A stretch of 36,985 nucleotides of DNA from an uncultured bacterium. Its GTDB lineage: Bacteria; Bacillota; Clostridia; Lachnospirales; Lachnospiraceae. The stretch covers positions 1 to 36,985 of the forward strand of contig CAJMMS010000014.1 in NCBI GenBank assembly GCA_905214675.1. Direction: 5' to 3'. The stretch's first letter is position 1; every line of letters starts with the position of its first letter. A program made the position numbers and the translations under genes. Positions 8,947 to 16,511 of the stretch are shown one piece after another. The notes below the pieces were generated by a model. That model made no database searches and had not been told where the DNA came from. It worked only from the letters and a program-made list of their open reading frames with translations.

Positions 8947-10317
8947 TTATTTTTCCATTTTTTGCTCTTTCACAGTTCCATCAGAAGATACCGTTCCTGC
9001 ATAAGAATATTGTGCATCTGCTGACAGATCCAGTTTCAACACTGGTCTTACCCCATCCAGATAAGTGATACTGATCATATCTCCCCACGGCTGTCTCTGT
9101 CCATCATACTGTACACTGGAACCATTTGCCGGGCAGATCCACCAGTTGCTGTATCCCTTTGTTTCCTTGCTGATCGAGATTCCCATTGCCTTGGCATAGG
9201 TACTGGTTTTGCTGCGGCGTGCTTCATCGCTGACACTGTTGTCCTTTGTAAAACCATAACTCTCTGCTGTCGTGCTGCCCCATATCTCTTCTGTTGAAAT
9301 CAGACGTATTTTATCAGTCACTTTATTTTCCGAAACGGTATTTATAATCGCCGCCTGTTCCTCTGAAGTAAAAGCTGTGTCAGCAAAACTCTTTTCCCGG
9401 TATGTTGTCTGATTCAGCCAGGCTCTCAAACTACTTGCTTTCCAGTTGTTTTTCGTCATATTGTTGAGTGGCAGATCCTCATAATCTGCATCATAGTATT
9501 TTTGTACATCCAGCGAAACATCTGCCAACAGCAGTGCCTGTTTATCATTTGTGGAAAGGACTCTCCATTTAATCGGTTCATACTTAAAATAATGCCATGT
9601 GCTGTCACCACCTGTTACATTCCAGGAATACCAGCAATACCACGGAGTCGTATCGTCTGAAACCTCTCTTGCATCACTTTTCTGTATTCTGCGATACTTG
9701 CTTCCATCCACAACGATTTCATTATTCTGATCCCATTCATCTGCATTTTGCAAAGTCTGATACACATTGTCATCTAAAATCACCGTATCCTTATCATACC
9801 AGATACGATTTTTCGTGCTGTATGAGCTTTGCATTTCTTTTGAAATGACCTCTCTTTGCGGATAACTTCCAAACCATACACAATCCCAGGTTACTTTTTG
9901 TCCTGCTTTCATACTGTTGTCTTTTTTCATATTCGGATTTTGCAGGCTTCCTTCCGTAACCGTCACCTTAATGTATTTTTTCAGCTTTATTCCTTTTTTA
10001 CTTTTTCCTTTTGTTGTAATGGTAATCTTGCTTGTACCAGCTTTTTTTGCAGTGATTACAATCTTTCCGCCTTTTACTTTTGCCGTTACTTTTTTGTTTG
10101 ATGTTTTTACGGTCACTTTTTTGCTGGCTTTCCCTTTTACTTTTACCTTATAAGCTACTTTCTTCGTTTTTCCTTTTGTGATACTTACCGTCTTTTTTGC
10201 CACCGTTAAAGAACGTACGTACTTTTTCGATGCTGCCATTGCATTTGTTGGTTTTGCCAGCATCACCATGCACAGTGCAAACACAAACAGCAGCCACCGT
10301 TTTCTTGTTTTGTTCAT
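8947..10317 (-). CDS. Secreted Big_2-like / DUF6273 protein
   Basis: 456 residues, start fixed by GGAGGAGAAGCAATG. A signal peptide (about 1-29, NAMA-AS) is followed by a very basic Ig-like Big_2 domain (about 30-128, with repeated KKVTVK/KVTAKV strands and KAGTSKITIT). A linker leads to a DUF6273 domain (about 145-445). Its landmarks are VTWDCVWFGSYPQ, YEPIKWRVLS, LRAWLNQTTYREKSF with the AF..EEQAAI helix, WWICPANGSS, and the terminal DGVRPVLKLDLS strand. DUF6273 is a frequent Firmicutes extracellular domain of unknown function, structurally related by sequence pattern to FGE/lectin-like surface modules. This is the first gene of the 10317-3013 run; no clear own promoter is seen between its start and the terminator 20 bp upstream. 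Confidence 0.85.
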   Translation of the reverse strand: MNKTRKRWLLFVFALCMVMLAKPTNAMAASKKYVRSLTVAKKTVSITKGKTKKVAYKVKVKGKASKKVTVKTSNKKVTAKVKGGKIVITAKKAGTSKITITTKGKSKKGIKLKKYIKVTVTEGSLQNPNMKKDNSMKAGQKVTWDCVWFGSYPQREVISKEMQSSYSTKNRIWYDKDTVILDDNVYQTLQNADEWDQNNEIVVDGSKYRRIQKSDAREVSDDTTPWYCWYSWNVTGGDSTWHYFKYEPIKWRVLSTNDKQALLLADVSLDVQKYYDADYEDLPLNNMTKNNWKASSLRAWLNQTTYREKSFADTAFTSEEQAAIINTVSENKVTDKIRLISTEEIWGSTTAESYGFTKDNSVSDEARRSKTSTYAKAMGISISKETKGYSNWWICPANGSSVQYDGQRQPWGDMISITYLDGVRPVLKLDLSADAQYSYAGTVSSDGTVKEQKMEK

Positions 10318-10337
10318 TGCTTCTCCTCCATTATAGC

Positions 10338-10360
10338 AAAACCCGGCTGTTGCCGGGCTT
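10338..10360 (-). terminator. Intrinsic terminator after the WG-repeat-like lipoprotein gene
   Basis: On the minus strand the stem GCCCGGC/GCCGGG with loop AACA is followed by TTTT. The hairpin lies 6-30 bp past the stop codon of the 10366-11832 gene and just upstream of the next start. The downstream genes may depend on read-through or on a promoter within the upstream coding region. Confidence 0.75.
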
Positions 10361-10365
10361 ATTTG

Positions 10366-11832
10366 CTATTTCAATTCGACTGCTTTTATATGATCCATGT
10401 TAATTGTATCATAAAGATATTCTCCATTTTCATCAATCGGCTTCCACGCACCATCTAATATCGGATAATCATCCGCCGACCCAAAGAGCGTATCTACGCT
10501 CTCAAGCAATAACGAACCAGCATCCTCATTTAAAACGTATGCAACTCCACTCTTATAAGGCGTAATAGCTTTATACCCTTTTTCAGATCCGTTAAATACC
10601 TGTGCAAAATTTGTATCATAAACTATTATTTGCTCAGATGTGCTTCCATCACCACTTAGAACTTTTGGCACTGCTACTAATCTTCCTTCCGAAAGTTCAT
10701 ATCTCCCACAGCGAATCGGCTCACCCACAATATTCCAGGAAGTATCAAAAAGTCCTATATACTCTTCCTCATCTTTTCCTGTGAGAGGAAGTACAATGCG
10801 CCCATCTGTAAACACTAAGTCATCCGGCAACCAATCCCAGTTTATTGTTTCCGCATATTCATTATCCATTACTTTAATTTCACCTGATGAAACATTGAAG
10901 GAAACTAAATGATCTTCATAATCCTTCATAACACAGTATCCATCCTTTATATCATACGCAGCAGCCCAGACCCATTCAGTCTCTACGGTCATATCTTCTT
11001 CCGTGATGTTTCCTTTTGTATCCATCATAATCTTCTTTACTTTATGATCTGTATTATCTGAATCATCTGAATCTTCAGCACGCAAATCTAAAACAATCGT
11101 ATCTTCATCAAAGTACACACTGCCATAATTATCCTCTATCCATTTATCACTCTGTGTACAATAATACCCTTGTTCGCAATGCCATACACCTTTTCCGCAA
11201 TAATCAATCTTATAGAGAGGTTCTGTCCCTTCTACCGAAAATTCCGTAAGCTTCTTCCCATTTTCATCATATAACGTATATATATAGGCCGCGCTGTCAA
11301 AACCTGAATTATATTCTTCCATCCAGATCTGCCCATCGGCATATGTTTTAAATGTAATATTATCCGATATCATATAGCTGTTTGTTATATTTCCATTCAA
11401 ATCAATCTCATAAATAGCATCGTTTGTCTCTATAAAAGAATAACCGTTTTGAAAATTTGAAACATTTGTTATATCTGGATTATTTATAGAAAACAGAGCA
11501 TTTCCCTCCTTATCCACACAGATATAACCATCGTACAAATCATTTACACTGCTATTTTTTACCCATTGCACGCCTTCGTTAAATTTATAAATGAGATCTA
11601 TATGATTGTCTACCACTGCTTCATCTTCATAATCTTCGTCATCTTCATAGTCATCGTTTGTATCATCTTCTGTTTCTGTCTCGTATGCTGCTTCTTCGCT
11701 GTTTTCATACTCATCATTTGTATTGCTTTCCATTATAGTTTCTTCTGTTTTTTGATTATTTGAACATCCTATTAGCACAAATGCTGAAAAAATTAACCCC
11801 AGTACTAAAAAGTGATAGTTTTTCTTATGCAT
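10366..11832 (-). CDS. Acidic lipoprotein with WG-repeat-like beta domain
   Basis: 488 residues with a lipoprotein signal (LIGC, lipidated Cys23). An acidic Glu/Asp/Thr-rich linker (about 27-76) would hold the domain away from the membrane. The rest is beta-rich, with WG-like repeats in which an aromatic strand is followed by D..GN: EGVQWVKN, YICVDKEGNALFS, IYEIDLNGNITNS, YTLYDENGKKLTEFS, LPLTGKDEEEYIGLFD. WG/propeller-like lipoproteins of this type are common in Clostridia; their ligands are unknown. The gene follows the small lipoprotein gene by 21 bp, shares its promoter, and is closed by a GC-rich terminator. The domain call is by pattern and therefore moderate. Confidence 0.75.
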   Translation of the reverse strand: MHKKNYHFLVLGLIFSAFVLIGCSNNQKTEETIMESNTNDEYENSEEAAYETETEDDTNDDYEDDEDYEDEAVVDNHIDLIYKFNEGVQWVKNSSVNDLYDGYICVDKEGNALFSINNPDITNVSNFQNGYSFIETNDAIYEIDLNGNITNSYMISDNITFKTYADGQIWMEEYNSGFDSAAYIYTLYDENGKKLTEFSVEGTEPLYKIDYCGKGVWHCEQGYYCTQSDKWIEDNYGSVYFDEDTIVLDLRAEDSDDSDNTDHKVKKIMMDTKGNITEEDMTVETEWVWAAAYDIKDGYCVMKDYEDHLVSFNVSSGEIKVMDNEYAETINWDWLPDDLVFTDGRIVLPLTGKDEEEYIGLFDTSWNIVGEPIRCGRYELSEGRLVAVPKVLSGDGSTSEQIIVYDTNFAQVFNGSEKGYKAITPYKSGVAYVLNEDAGSLLLESVDTLFGSADDYPILDGAWKPIDENGEYLYDTINMDHIKAVELK

Positions 11833-11853
11833 TTTCTTCCCTTTCTTCTATTT

Positions 11854-12237
11854 CTATTTTGTTCTCGTATAGATTTCTTCCTTTATAATAAATTTATCTT
11901 TGTCCACATAATACGCATCAACATCATCTAATGCTTCCTCTTCTGTATCTGCTTTTTCGTAAGAACCGCCTGCATGGCCTTCATCACTGCTTAATATCAA
12001 GGTACCATCATCTTTTACTGTATAATGATCTGCACTCTCCCACCAGGATGCATTGTAAGTAAATGGTGCTGTACAGGTTCCATCTTTTTCAAAAGTAACA
12101 ATCTCATTATGTTCTGACACCCAGCTTCCAATAAGCATATCCCCTGGTTTCTTACTGCCGCCGCAGGCTGTCATGAACATCGTCAGGGTTAAGCCGCTTA
12201 ACAGTACTGCTTTTTTACATAGATTCATCTTTCGCAT
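11854..12237 (-). CDS. Small lipoprotein, lipocalin-like beta protein
   Basis: 127 residues. The start has AAGGAG eight bases before the ATG. Lipobox MTAC gives lipidated Cys25. The mature part begins with GSW.....EIVTFEKDGTC, a pattern shared with DUF5640/lipocalin-like small lipoproteins (a G-W strand, then F..DGT). An alternating strand follows, DHYTVKDDGTLIL, ending in KFIIKEEIYTR. It is presumably anchored outside the membrane. It is first in a two-gene operon driven by a consensus sigma-A promoter, divergent from an XRE regulator that may control it (inference). The family name is uncertain and the function is unknown. Confidence 0.75.
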   Translation of the reverse strand: MRKMNLCKKAVLLSGLTLTMFMTACGGSKKPGDMLIGSWVSEHNEIVTFEKDGTCTAPFTYNASWWESADHYTVKDDGTLILSSDEGHAGGSYEKADTEEEALDDVDAYYVDKDKFIIKEEIYTRTK

Positions 12238-12343
12238 TTTTCAAACTCCTTTTACATAAATATTTTTATAGACCTTTTTACCCCTAAGCTATTTTTGTTT
12301 CTTCTCTCCTTCCTTATATTGTTCTGTTTATTACGATATTTTT

Positions 12344-12372
12344 ATTATAGATACTCAAAACGTGTTTGTCAA
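12344..12372 (-). promoter_or_regulatory. Consensus sigma-A promoter for the two lipoprotein genes
   Basis: On the minus strand TTGACA (12367-12372), a 17-bp spacer, and TATAAT (12344-12349) form a perfect consensus. The leader to the ATG at 12237 is about 100 nt. It faces away from the XRE gene. Confidence 0.85.
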
Positions 12373-12400
12373 CTAACTCAATACTTAATACACCAATTAA

Positions 12401-12418
12401 ATACTATGCCTATAGTAT
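12401..12418. promoter_or_regulatory. Palindrome upstream of the XRE gene, candidate operator
   Basis: ATACTAT and ATAGTAT form an inverted repeat with a GCCT centre, 24-41 bp before the XRE start codon and 29 bp from the divergent promoter's -35 box. The right arm contains a possible -10 (TATAGT). It is a good candidate for an autoregulatory XRE operator; the assignment is inference. Confidence 0.5.
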
Positions 12419-12441
12419 CATAACCAAAAAGGAGGCTTTTT

Positions 12442-12771
12442 ATGGTGGACTTTGGCAACACGCTTAAATCGTTGCGTCTGCAAAATAATATGACTCAGGC
12501 ACAGTTATCACAAAAACTGGGGCTGACCAAATCTGTAATCAGTGCTTATGAAACAGGATTGCGTCTTCCTTCCTATGACGTCCTGATCCACATTTCCCAG
12601 ATCTTTCATGTCACGACGGACTATCTGCTGGGAGTAGAGCAAAAACAGAATGTTGATTTTTCCGGACTGACCGAAGAGGAAATATCTGCTGTTCTTCAAC
12701 TAATCAAAGCAATGAAACGAAGCAGGAGCGCTGTAAATTTATCCGGCTGTCACGTTTCTGACATAACGTAA
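12442..12771 (+). CDS. XRE-family helix-turn-helix regulator
   Basis: 109 residues, start preceded by AAAAAGGAGGC. Residues about 7-62 are a Cro/CI-type HTH: LKSLRLQNNMTQAQLSQKLG, then the recognition helix TKSVISAYETG and YDVLIHISQIFHVTTDYLLG. The remaining 40 residues form a short C-terminal helix (LTEEEISAVLQLIKAM) that could dimerise. The protein is a cytoplasmic DNA-binding regulator. It is divergent from the lipoprotein operon and convergent with the YefM-YoeB pair, with which it shares a terminator. The palindrome at 12401-12418 suggests self-control and perhaps control of the divergent operon. No phage genes are nearby, so it looks like a standalone regulator. Confidence 0.9.
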   Translation: MVDFGNTLKSLRLQNNMTQAQLSQKLGLTKSVISAYETGLRLPSYDVLIHISQIFHVTTDYLLGVEQKQNVDFSGLTEEEISAVLQLIKAMKRSRSAVNLSGCHVSDIT

Positions 12772-12799
12772 ACAAAACCCGGCATGCGCCGGGTTTTGT
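12772..12799. terminator. Bidirectional terminator between XRE and YoeB genes
   Basis: A perfect 12-bp inverted repeat, ACAAAACCCGGC and GCCGGGTTTTGT, with an ATGC loop. It begins one base after the XRE stop and lies 30 bp past the YoeB stop on the other strand. Both strands have A-rich and T-rich flanks, so it can serve both converging units. Confidence 0.85.
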
Positions 12800-12829
12800 C
12801 CACTGTTTAAAAACATTATTTATTGTTGT

Positions 12830-13090
12830 TTAATCTTCATAATGATATTTACATGAATATATGATCAAATTTTGGTTGCTGTCAAAATTGTATGTCAGTC
12901 TATGCTCATCATTGATTCTTCTACTGCATACTTTTCTGTGTTTTAGCGGTTCAGGTTTTCCTATTCCTTCCAGCAATCCATCTCGATCAATACTTTTTAT
13001 AAGTTCATTTATACGTTTTACTATCTTTTTATCTTCTTTTTGCCAAGCCGTATATTGTTGCCACGCTGTCGGTGTGAATATCACATTCAT
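12830..13090 (-). CDS. yoeB: YoeB-family mRNA-interferase toxin
   Basis: 86 residues matching Txe/YoeB throughout: helix region KKIVKRINELIKSI, the KPEPLK loop with Glu47, SRRINDEHRL with Arg64, and the C-terminal KYHY with His83 and Tyr84, the catalytic pair. Family members bind the ribosomal A site and cut mRNA; they are neutralised by YefM. The start ATG overlaps the end of the YefM gene (ATGA), so translation is coupled. One oddity: the loop between KPEPLK and SRRI is HRKVC, two residues shorter than the HNLSGFW of the E. coli protein (recalled, not aligned by computation), and it lacks the Trp. This could lower toxicity. Confidence 0.92.
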   Translation of the reverse strand: MNVIFTPTAWQQYTAWQKEDKKIVKRINELIKSIDRDGLLEGIGKPEPLKHRKVCSRRINDEHRLTYNFDSNQNLIIYSCKYHYED

Positions 13091-13344
13091 TTCTCGTAAG
13101 CTCCTAATTCATCCACTGTCTTTACAATGAAACCGCCAGTTTCCGCTTCCTTCATAGACTTATCAAGCATAGCAAGATATTCTGCATTTCTCTTTGCTTT
13201 CATCATCTCGTTATATTCCTGCTCTGAGATGAGTACCACATTTTCATTTTTCGGTCTTGATATAATCAACGTTTCACCATGAAAAACTTTATCGCAAAAT
13301 TTTTTAAAATTATCTCTTACAATCATTGATTTCACTGCCAGCAT
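13087..13344 (-). CDS. yefM: YefM/Phd-family antitoxin
   Basis: 85 residues with the Phd/YefM pattern: an N-terminal DNA-binding fold (VKSMIVRDNFKKFCDKV, then ETLIISRPKNENVVLISEQEYNEM) and a C-terminal toxin-wrapping helix (YLAMLDKSMKEAETG). The antitoxin blocks YoeB and, with it, represses its own promoter. The two genes overlap by 4 bp. The start codon has only a modest site (GGGGTG). A perfect consensus promoter with repeated GTACG motifs lies directly upstream, matching autoregulated TA operons. Confidence 0.92.
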   Translation of the reverse strand: MLAVKSMIVRDNFKKFCDKVFHGETLIISRPKNENVVLISEQEYNEMMKAKRNAEYLAMLDKSMKEAETGGFIVKTVDELGAYEK

Positions 13345-13381
13345 TTCTACACCCCATTTCCACTTAAGCGTCCTATTTTTT

Positions 13382-13431
13382 CGTACGTTTTTTCGTACTT
13401 TTATTATATGCTGTCACACTTTCTTTGTCAA
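13382..13431 (-). promoter_or_regulatory. yefM-yoeB promoter with overlapping GTACG operator repeats
   Basis: On the minus strand TTGACA (13426-13431), a 17-bp spacer, and TATAAT (13403-13408). Immediately downstream, over the expected transcription start, GTACG occurs twice with a 12-bp period (13394-13398 and 13382-13386), the second as palindromic CGTACG. YefM-YoeB complexes are known to bind TGTACA-type sites over their promoters, so these are likely operators. Confidence 0.85.
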
Positions 13432-13445
13432 TGGATAATCTTTTC

Positions 13446-14513
13446 CTATCTCAGCATCTCATATACATAGGAAGATATTTCCTGTATCTTCTGGATTGCT
13501 TCTCCATTTCTTCCTGCGAGGTCGTTTGACAGCACGCAGATCACATAATCCTGCTGTTCGCCGTAAACGATGGCAATGTCGTTTTCTATACAGCCAAGTC
13601 CATATCCTTCGGACATTTCACCTGTCTTGTTTGCTGCTGTGATGCCCTGCGGAAGTCCGGATGGGATTTTTTCTGTTTTGGTCTGACTTTTTAAGAGTTC
13701 CAGCATTTTAGCGGAAGCTTCCTGTGAAACGCAGCTTCCCTCATAGATTTCCCGCAAAAGCTTCCCGCAGTCTGCTGCTGTTGTAAAATTGTCATCGGTT
13801 GGATTTTCTTCCAGAAAGCGCCGTCCAAGATGCGTTCCGGTATATCCGTTTTCCTGGCAAAAGGTATTGACAATCTGTTTTCCTGTCTCAAAGTCACCAT
13901 TTCCAAGCAATTCCACCAACCGGTTCGCTGCTTCATTATCGCTGACTGTGATCATATTGGTAAGAAGTTCTTTCAGCTCTCCATCATACTGTTCCGGAGC
14001 ATAGACGGCTTCCTGGTCACTCGCCGGATAACAGATCTTTCCATATACAGCCGCCATGATAAATACCTTGATCACACTTGCTGACTGCATGGATTCTTCT
14101 GCATTTTTCTCATAACGTGCACCGTCACTTAAATTCTGTACGCTGACCGCCCATTTTGCACCATTTGCTTCCTCTTCATCCAGATAAGTATCCAGATGCA
14201 GGTTCAGAACTGCCTGACTGCCATCCGTTTCATCCTTGCTTTCACTTTCTCTGGTTTTTGTCTCGCTTTCCGGTTCTGTATTTTCTTCCACATGTGCCGT
14301 TTCTGGAGTCTTTGCGGTTTCTTTTACCACTACCTTTTCTTTTTCTCCGGCTTTTTTCTCCAGAGCAGAAAGCCTTTCATTCAGGTTTTCTTCTTTTGTC
14401 TGTAACTGCTGATATCTCCTGCTGTTTTTTACGCTCTGATATCCCAGAAGCAGAAGCAGGACAAGGCAGATCAATATTCCGGCCAATATGCCTTTTTGTG
14501 TTTTCTTTTCCAT
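13446..14513 (-). CDS. Membrane-anchored beta-lactamase-fold serine hydrolase
   Basis: 355 residues. One N-terminal membrane segment (about 9-24), a short coiled coil (about 33-60), a Glu/Thr-rich linker (to about 98), then a class A beta-lactamase-like domain facing outside. Active-site motifs are SVIK (Ser146, Lys149), SDN (191-193) and KTG (296-298). A clear Glu166-type omega-loop motif (ExxLN) is not seen, so it may be a DD-peptidase-like or inactive homolog rather than a resistance enzyme. It is the last gene of the five-gene operon, 2 bp after the amidase gene, which fits a role in peptidoglycan handling. No strong terminator is visible before the TA promoter. Confidence 0.85.
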   Translation of the reverse strand: MEKKTQKGILAGILICLVLLLLLGYQSVKNSRRYQQLQTKEENLNERLSALEKKAGEKEKVVVKETAKTPETAHVEENTEPESETKTRESESKDETDGSQAVLNLHLDTYLDEEEANGAKWAVSVQNLSDGARYEKNAEESMQSASVIKVFIMAAVYGKICYPASDQEAVYAPEQYDGELKELLTNMITVSDNEAANRLVELLGNGDFETGKQIVNTFCQENGYTGTHLGRRFLEENPTDDNFTTAADCGKLLREIYEGSCVSQEASAKMLELLKSQTKTEKIPSGLPQGITAANKTGEMSEGYGLGCIENDIAIVYGEQQDYVICVLSNDLAGRNGEAIQKIQEISSYVYEMLR

Positions 14514-14515
14514 GT

Positions 14516-15439
14516 CTATCTCCCAAAATACTGATCTATGCCATCTGCAATTCCATTTACCATGCTGGTCTGCATTTGGGCATCCTGCATTGCTGTGTCA
14601 TCATGCTCGTTCGTCATAAATCCCATTTCCAGGATCATAACCGGAATTTTGCTCCAGTTGATCCCGGTCATATCATCATGATACTGAATCCCAAGATTGG
14701 CAAAACCGGTCTTTTCACAGTAGGCATTTAAAATGCACTCCGTCAGGCGATAACTGTCTCCTGCCAGATCAGACACATAGGCATTATCATACGATGGTGT
14801 CATACCCAGTGCTCCGCTTACACTGCCATCATCACTTCCGTTTGCATGAATACGGACATAAATTTCTCCGCCTTCGTCATATGCCTTGAGTGCCCGCTCC
14901 GCATTGCTGATCGCCGTATCGTTATCCGTACGTGTCATAACGACACGATAACCACGGTTTTCCAGTTCTTTCTGAAGTGCCAGGGAAATGTCCAGATTCA
15001 GTTGATACTCTGGAACACCGGTATATCTCCCCTGTGTTCCGGTCGTTGCTTTTGCCTTTGTTTCACTGGAACCCGGTGCGCTTGGCTCCTGCGCACTCAT
15101 ATCAACCCAGCTTCCCTGATGTCCCGGATCGATTGCTACAACGTGTCCGTTTTCTGCCGTCTGGGATTCTGTTTCCGTCTCTGTCACGGTTTCGCTTACT
15201 TCTTCGGTCTGTGTTTCCGTCTGGACTTCTGTTTTTGCTTCTGTCTGAACCTGCGTTTCGCTCTCTGTCTGTGGCTGTGTCTGCTGTTCACTCTCTTTTT
15301 TCTGCACTTCTGACTCCAGAGCTGCCACAGTCTGTTCCTTTTTCTTTACCTTCACTGTGCTGACCACACAGATTCCTGCCACAACTGCCGTACACAGAAG
15401 CAGAACCAGCAGAAACCATTTTCCTTTTGTCTGTTTCAT
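14516..15439 (-). CDS. N-acetylmuramoyl-L-alanine amidase (Amidase_3)
   Basis: 307 residues. An N-terminal membrane segment or uncleaved signal (about 8-28), a short helical stretch, a low-complexity Gln/Thr/Glu linker (about 50-96), and a C-terminal Amidase_3 zinc domain. Zinc and catalytic residues are visible: IDPGH (His107), VPEYQLNL (Glu144), RIHANG (His198) and ILEMGFMTN (Glu271). The enzyme cuts the amide between muramic acid and the stem peptide in the wall. It lies between the YARHG protein (12 bp) and the serine hydrolase (2 bp), so the three exported proteins are likely made together. The start is the ATG after an AGGAGG-type site overlapping the upstream stop region. Confidence 0.92.
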   Translation of the reverse strand: MKQTKGKWFLLVLLLCTAVVAGICVVSTVKVKKKEQTVAALESEVQKKESEQQTQPQTESETQVQTEAKTEVQTETQTEEVSETVTETETESQTAENGHVVAIDPGHQGSWVDMSAQEPSAPGSSETKAKATTGTQGRYTGVPEYQLNLDISLALQKELENRGYRVVMTRTDNDTAISNAERALKAYDEGGEIYVRIHANGSDDGSVSGALGMTPSYDNAYVSDLAGDSYRLTECILNAYCEKTGFANLGIQYHDDMTGINWSKIPVMILEMGFMTNEHDDTAMQDAQMQTSMVNGIADGIDQYFGR

Positions 15440-15451
15440 GTGCTCCTCCTG

Positions 15452-16486
15452 CTACTGATCCAACTGATAAACACCCAGTTCTTTTTCCTTTTTATCCAGG
15501 AATTGAATGTTCGCATTTTCGTATTTGTTGAATACTTTTGTGGAGAAATCTGATGGTGAGACAGATCCATAATACCAGGATTTACTTTCAAAATACTCAC
15601 GCAGTTCTTTCGAATCAAATTTTCTGCCATGTCTTGCATAGATTTCATTTTTTGCATAGTTGATCTCACGGACACTTAAACCGGCAACATCGGAACTGGT
15701 CAGATATTTTTTGTCGCTGTCCGGAAGGATATAGTCTGCATTTGATGGTGTAGTAACCGTTCTGCTTTCTGCTTTTGGCTCCGTTTCTTTCTCCGTTTTC
15801 TTCTCGGTCACTTCTTCTTTTGGTTCACCAAAAACGTCATCTACATCCATATAGATCACATCATCTTCTGCCCAAAGTGCACCGTCAACTGCTACTTCCA
15901 CATTATTATAGCGTTTCATTTTTTCTCCGGTGATCGGATAGGATGCCAGCGAAATGCTGCTCACGGAATTATAGAGAATCCGCTCCCCGGTTGTACTGTT
16001 TACATAAACGGACTGTGCTTCCTTAAGAACCAGAACCGGCTCTTTGGAATTGCCTGTATAATAAATGGTTCCCTGAACCGTACAGCTTCTGTTATTGACC
16101 GCATCAATATCTGCCTGCACATCCGCTTCCGTGTCCTCTGCCTGCTTTCCCTGCACATCCGCAGATTCCAGAGGAGTCGTTTTCGCGGTTGTCTTTGTCT
16201 GTTTTCTTCCGCTGTTTCCAAATACGACCAGAGCGATCACAACTCCGATCACAAATACAACTGCAACACCGGCAACAACTGCCGCAATGATCGTCGTATT
16301 ATTTGATTTTTCTGCCGGCTGCGAATACTGTCCCTGCATCTGCTGTCTCTGATTCTGCATTCCACCCGGATTTTGCATCTGCCGTCTCTCCAGCGGTGCT
16401 CCACATTCCTGACAAAAACAGGAATCCGGATGGTTCATGGCGCCGCACCTTGGACAGCGGATTGGTTTTCTTAAATCTGTACTCAT
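15452..16486 (-). CDS. Zinc-ribbon, single-TM, YARHG-domain protein
   Basis: 344 residues from the ATG at 16484-16486. A GTG at 16528 is in frame but overlaps the M18 gene, while the ATG has GGGTGAGG eight bases upstream. The N-terminus is a cytoplasmic zinc ribbon (Cys11, 14, 25, 28). A Gln/Met-rich linker and a membrane segment (about 64-88) follow. Outside are a beta-rich segment (about 120-205), a charged Glu/Lys linker, and a YARHG domain (about 245-330) with the signature NEIYARHGRKF and a KSWYYG turn. YARHG is an extracellular domain of unknown function, probably wall-associated. Placement between a peptidase and wall hydrolases suggests a membrane protein of envelope homeostasis (inference). 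Confidence 0.88.
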   Translation of the reverse strand: MSTDLRKPIRCPRCGAMNHPDSCFCQECGAPLERRQMQNPGGMQNQRQQMQGQYSQPAEKSNNTTIIAAVVAGVAVVFVIGVVIALVVFGNSGRKQTKTTAKTTPLESADVQGKQAEDTEADVQADIDAVNNRSCTVQGTIYYTGNSKEPVLVLKEAQSVYVNSTTGERILYNSVSSISLASYPITGEKMKRYNNVEVAVDGALWAEDDVIYMDVDDVFGEPKEEVTEKKTEKETEPKAESRTVTTPSNADYILPDSDKKYLTSSDVAGLSVREINYAKNEIYARHGRKFDSKELREYFESKSWYYGSVSPSDFSTKVFNKYENANIQFLDKKEKELGVYQLDQ

Positions 16487-16511
16487 AATTTCATCCTCAC
16501 CCTTTCCCTTT

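Noticed and set aside
10330..10335. TATAAT on the minus strand as promoter for the Big_2-DUF6273 gene
   Set aside because: It would put the transcription start inside the ribosome binding site and has no -35 at a suitable distance; it also overlaps the T-rich end of a terminator.
14156..15313. Plus-strand frames opposite the amidase and hydrolase genes
   Set aside because: They mirror the Thr/Glu-rich linkers and well-supported minus-strand enzymes; no start signals.
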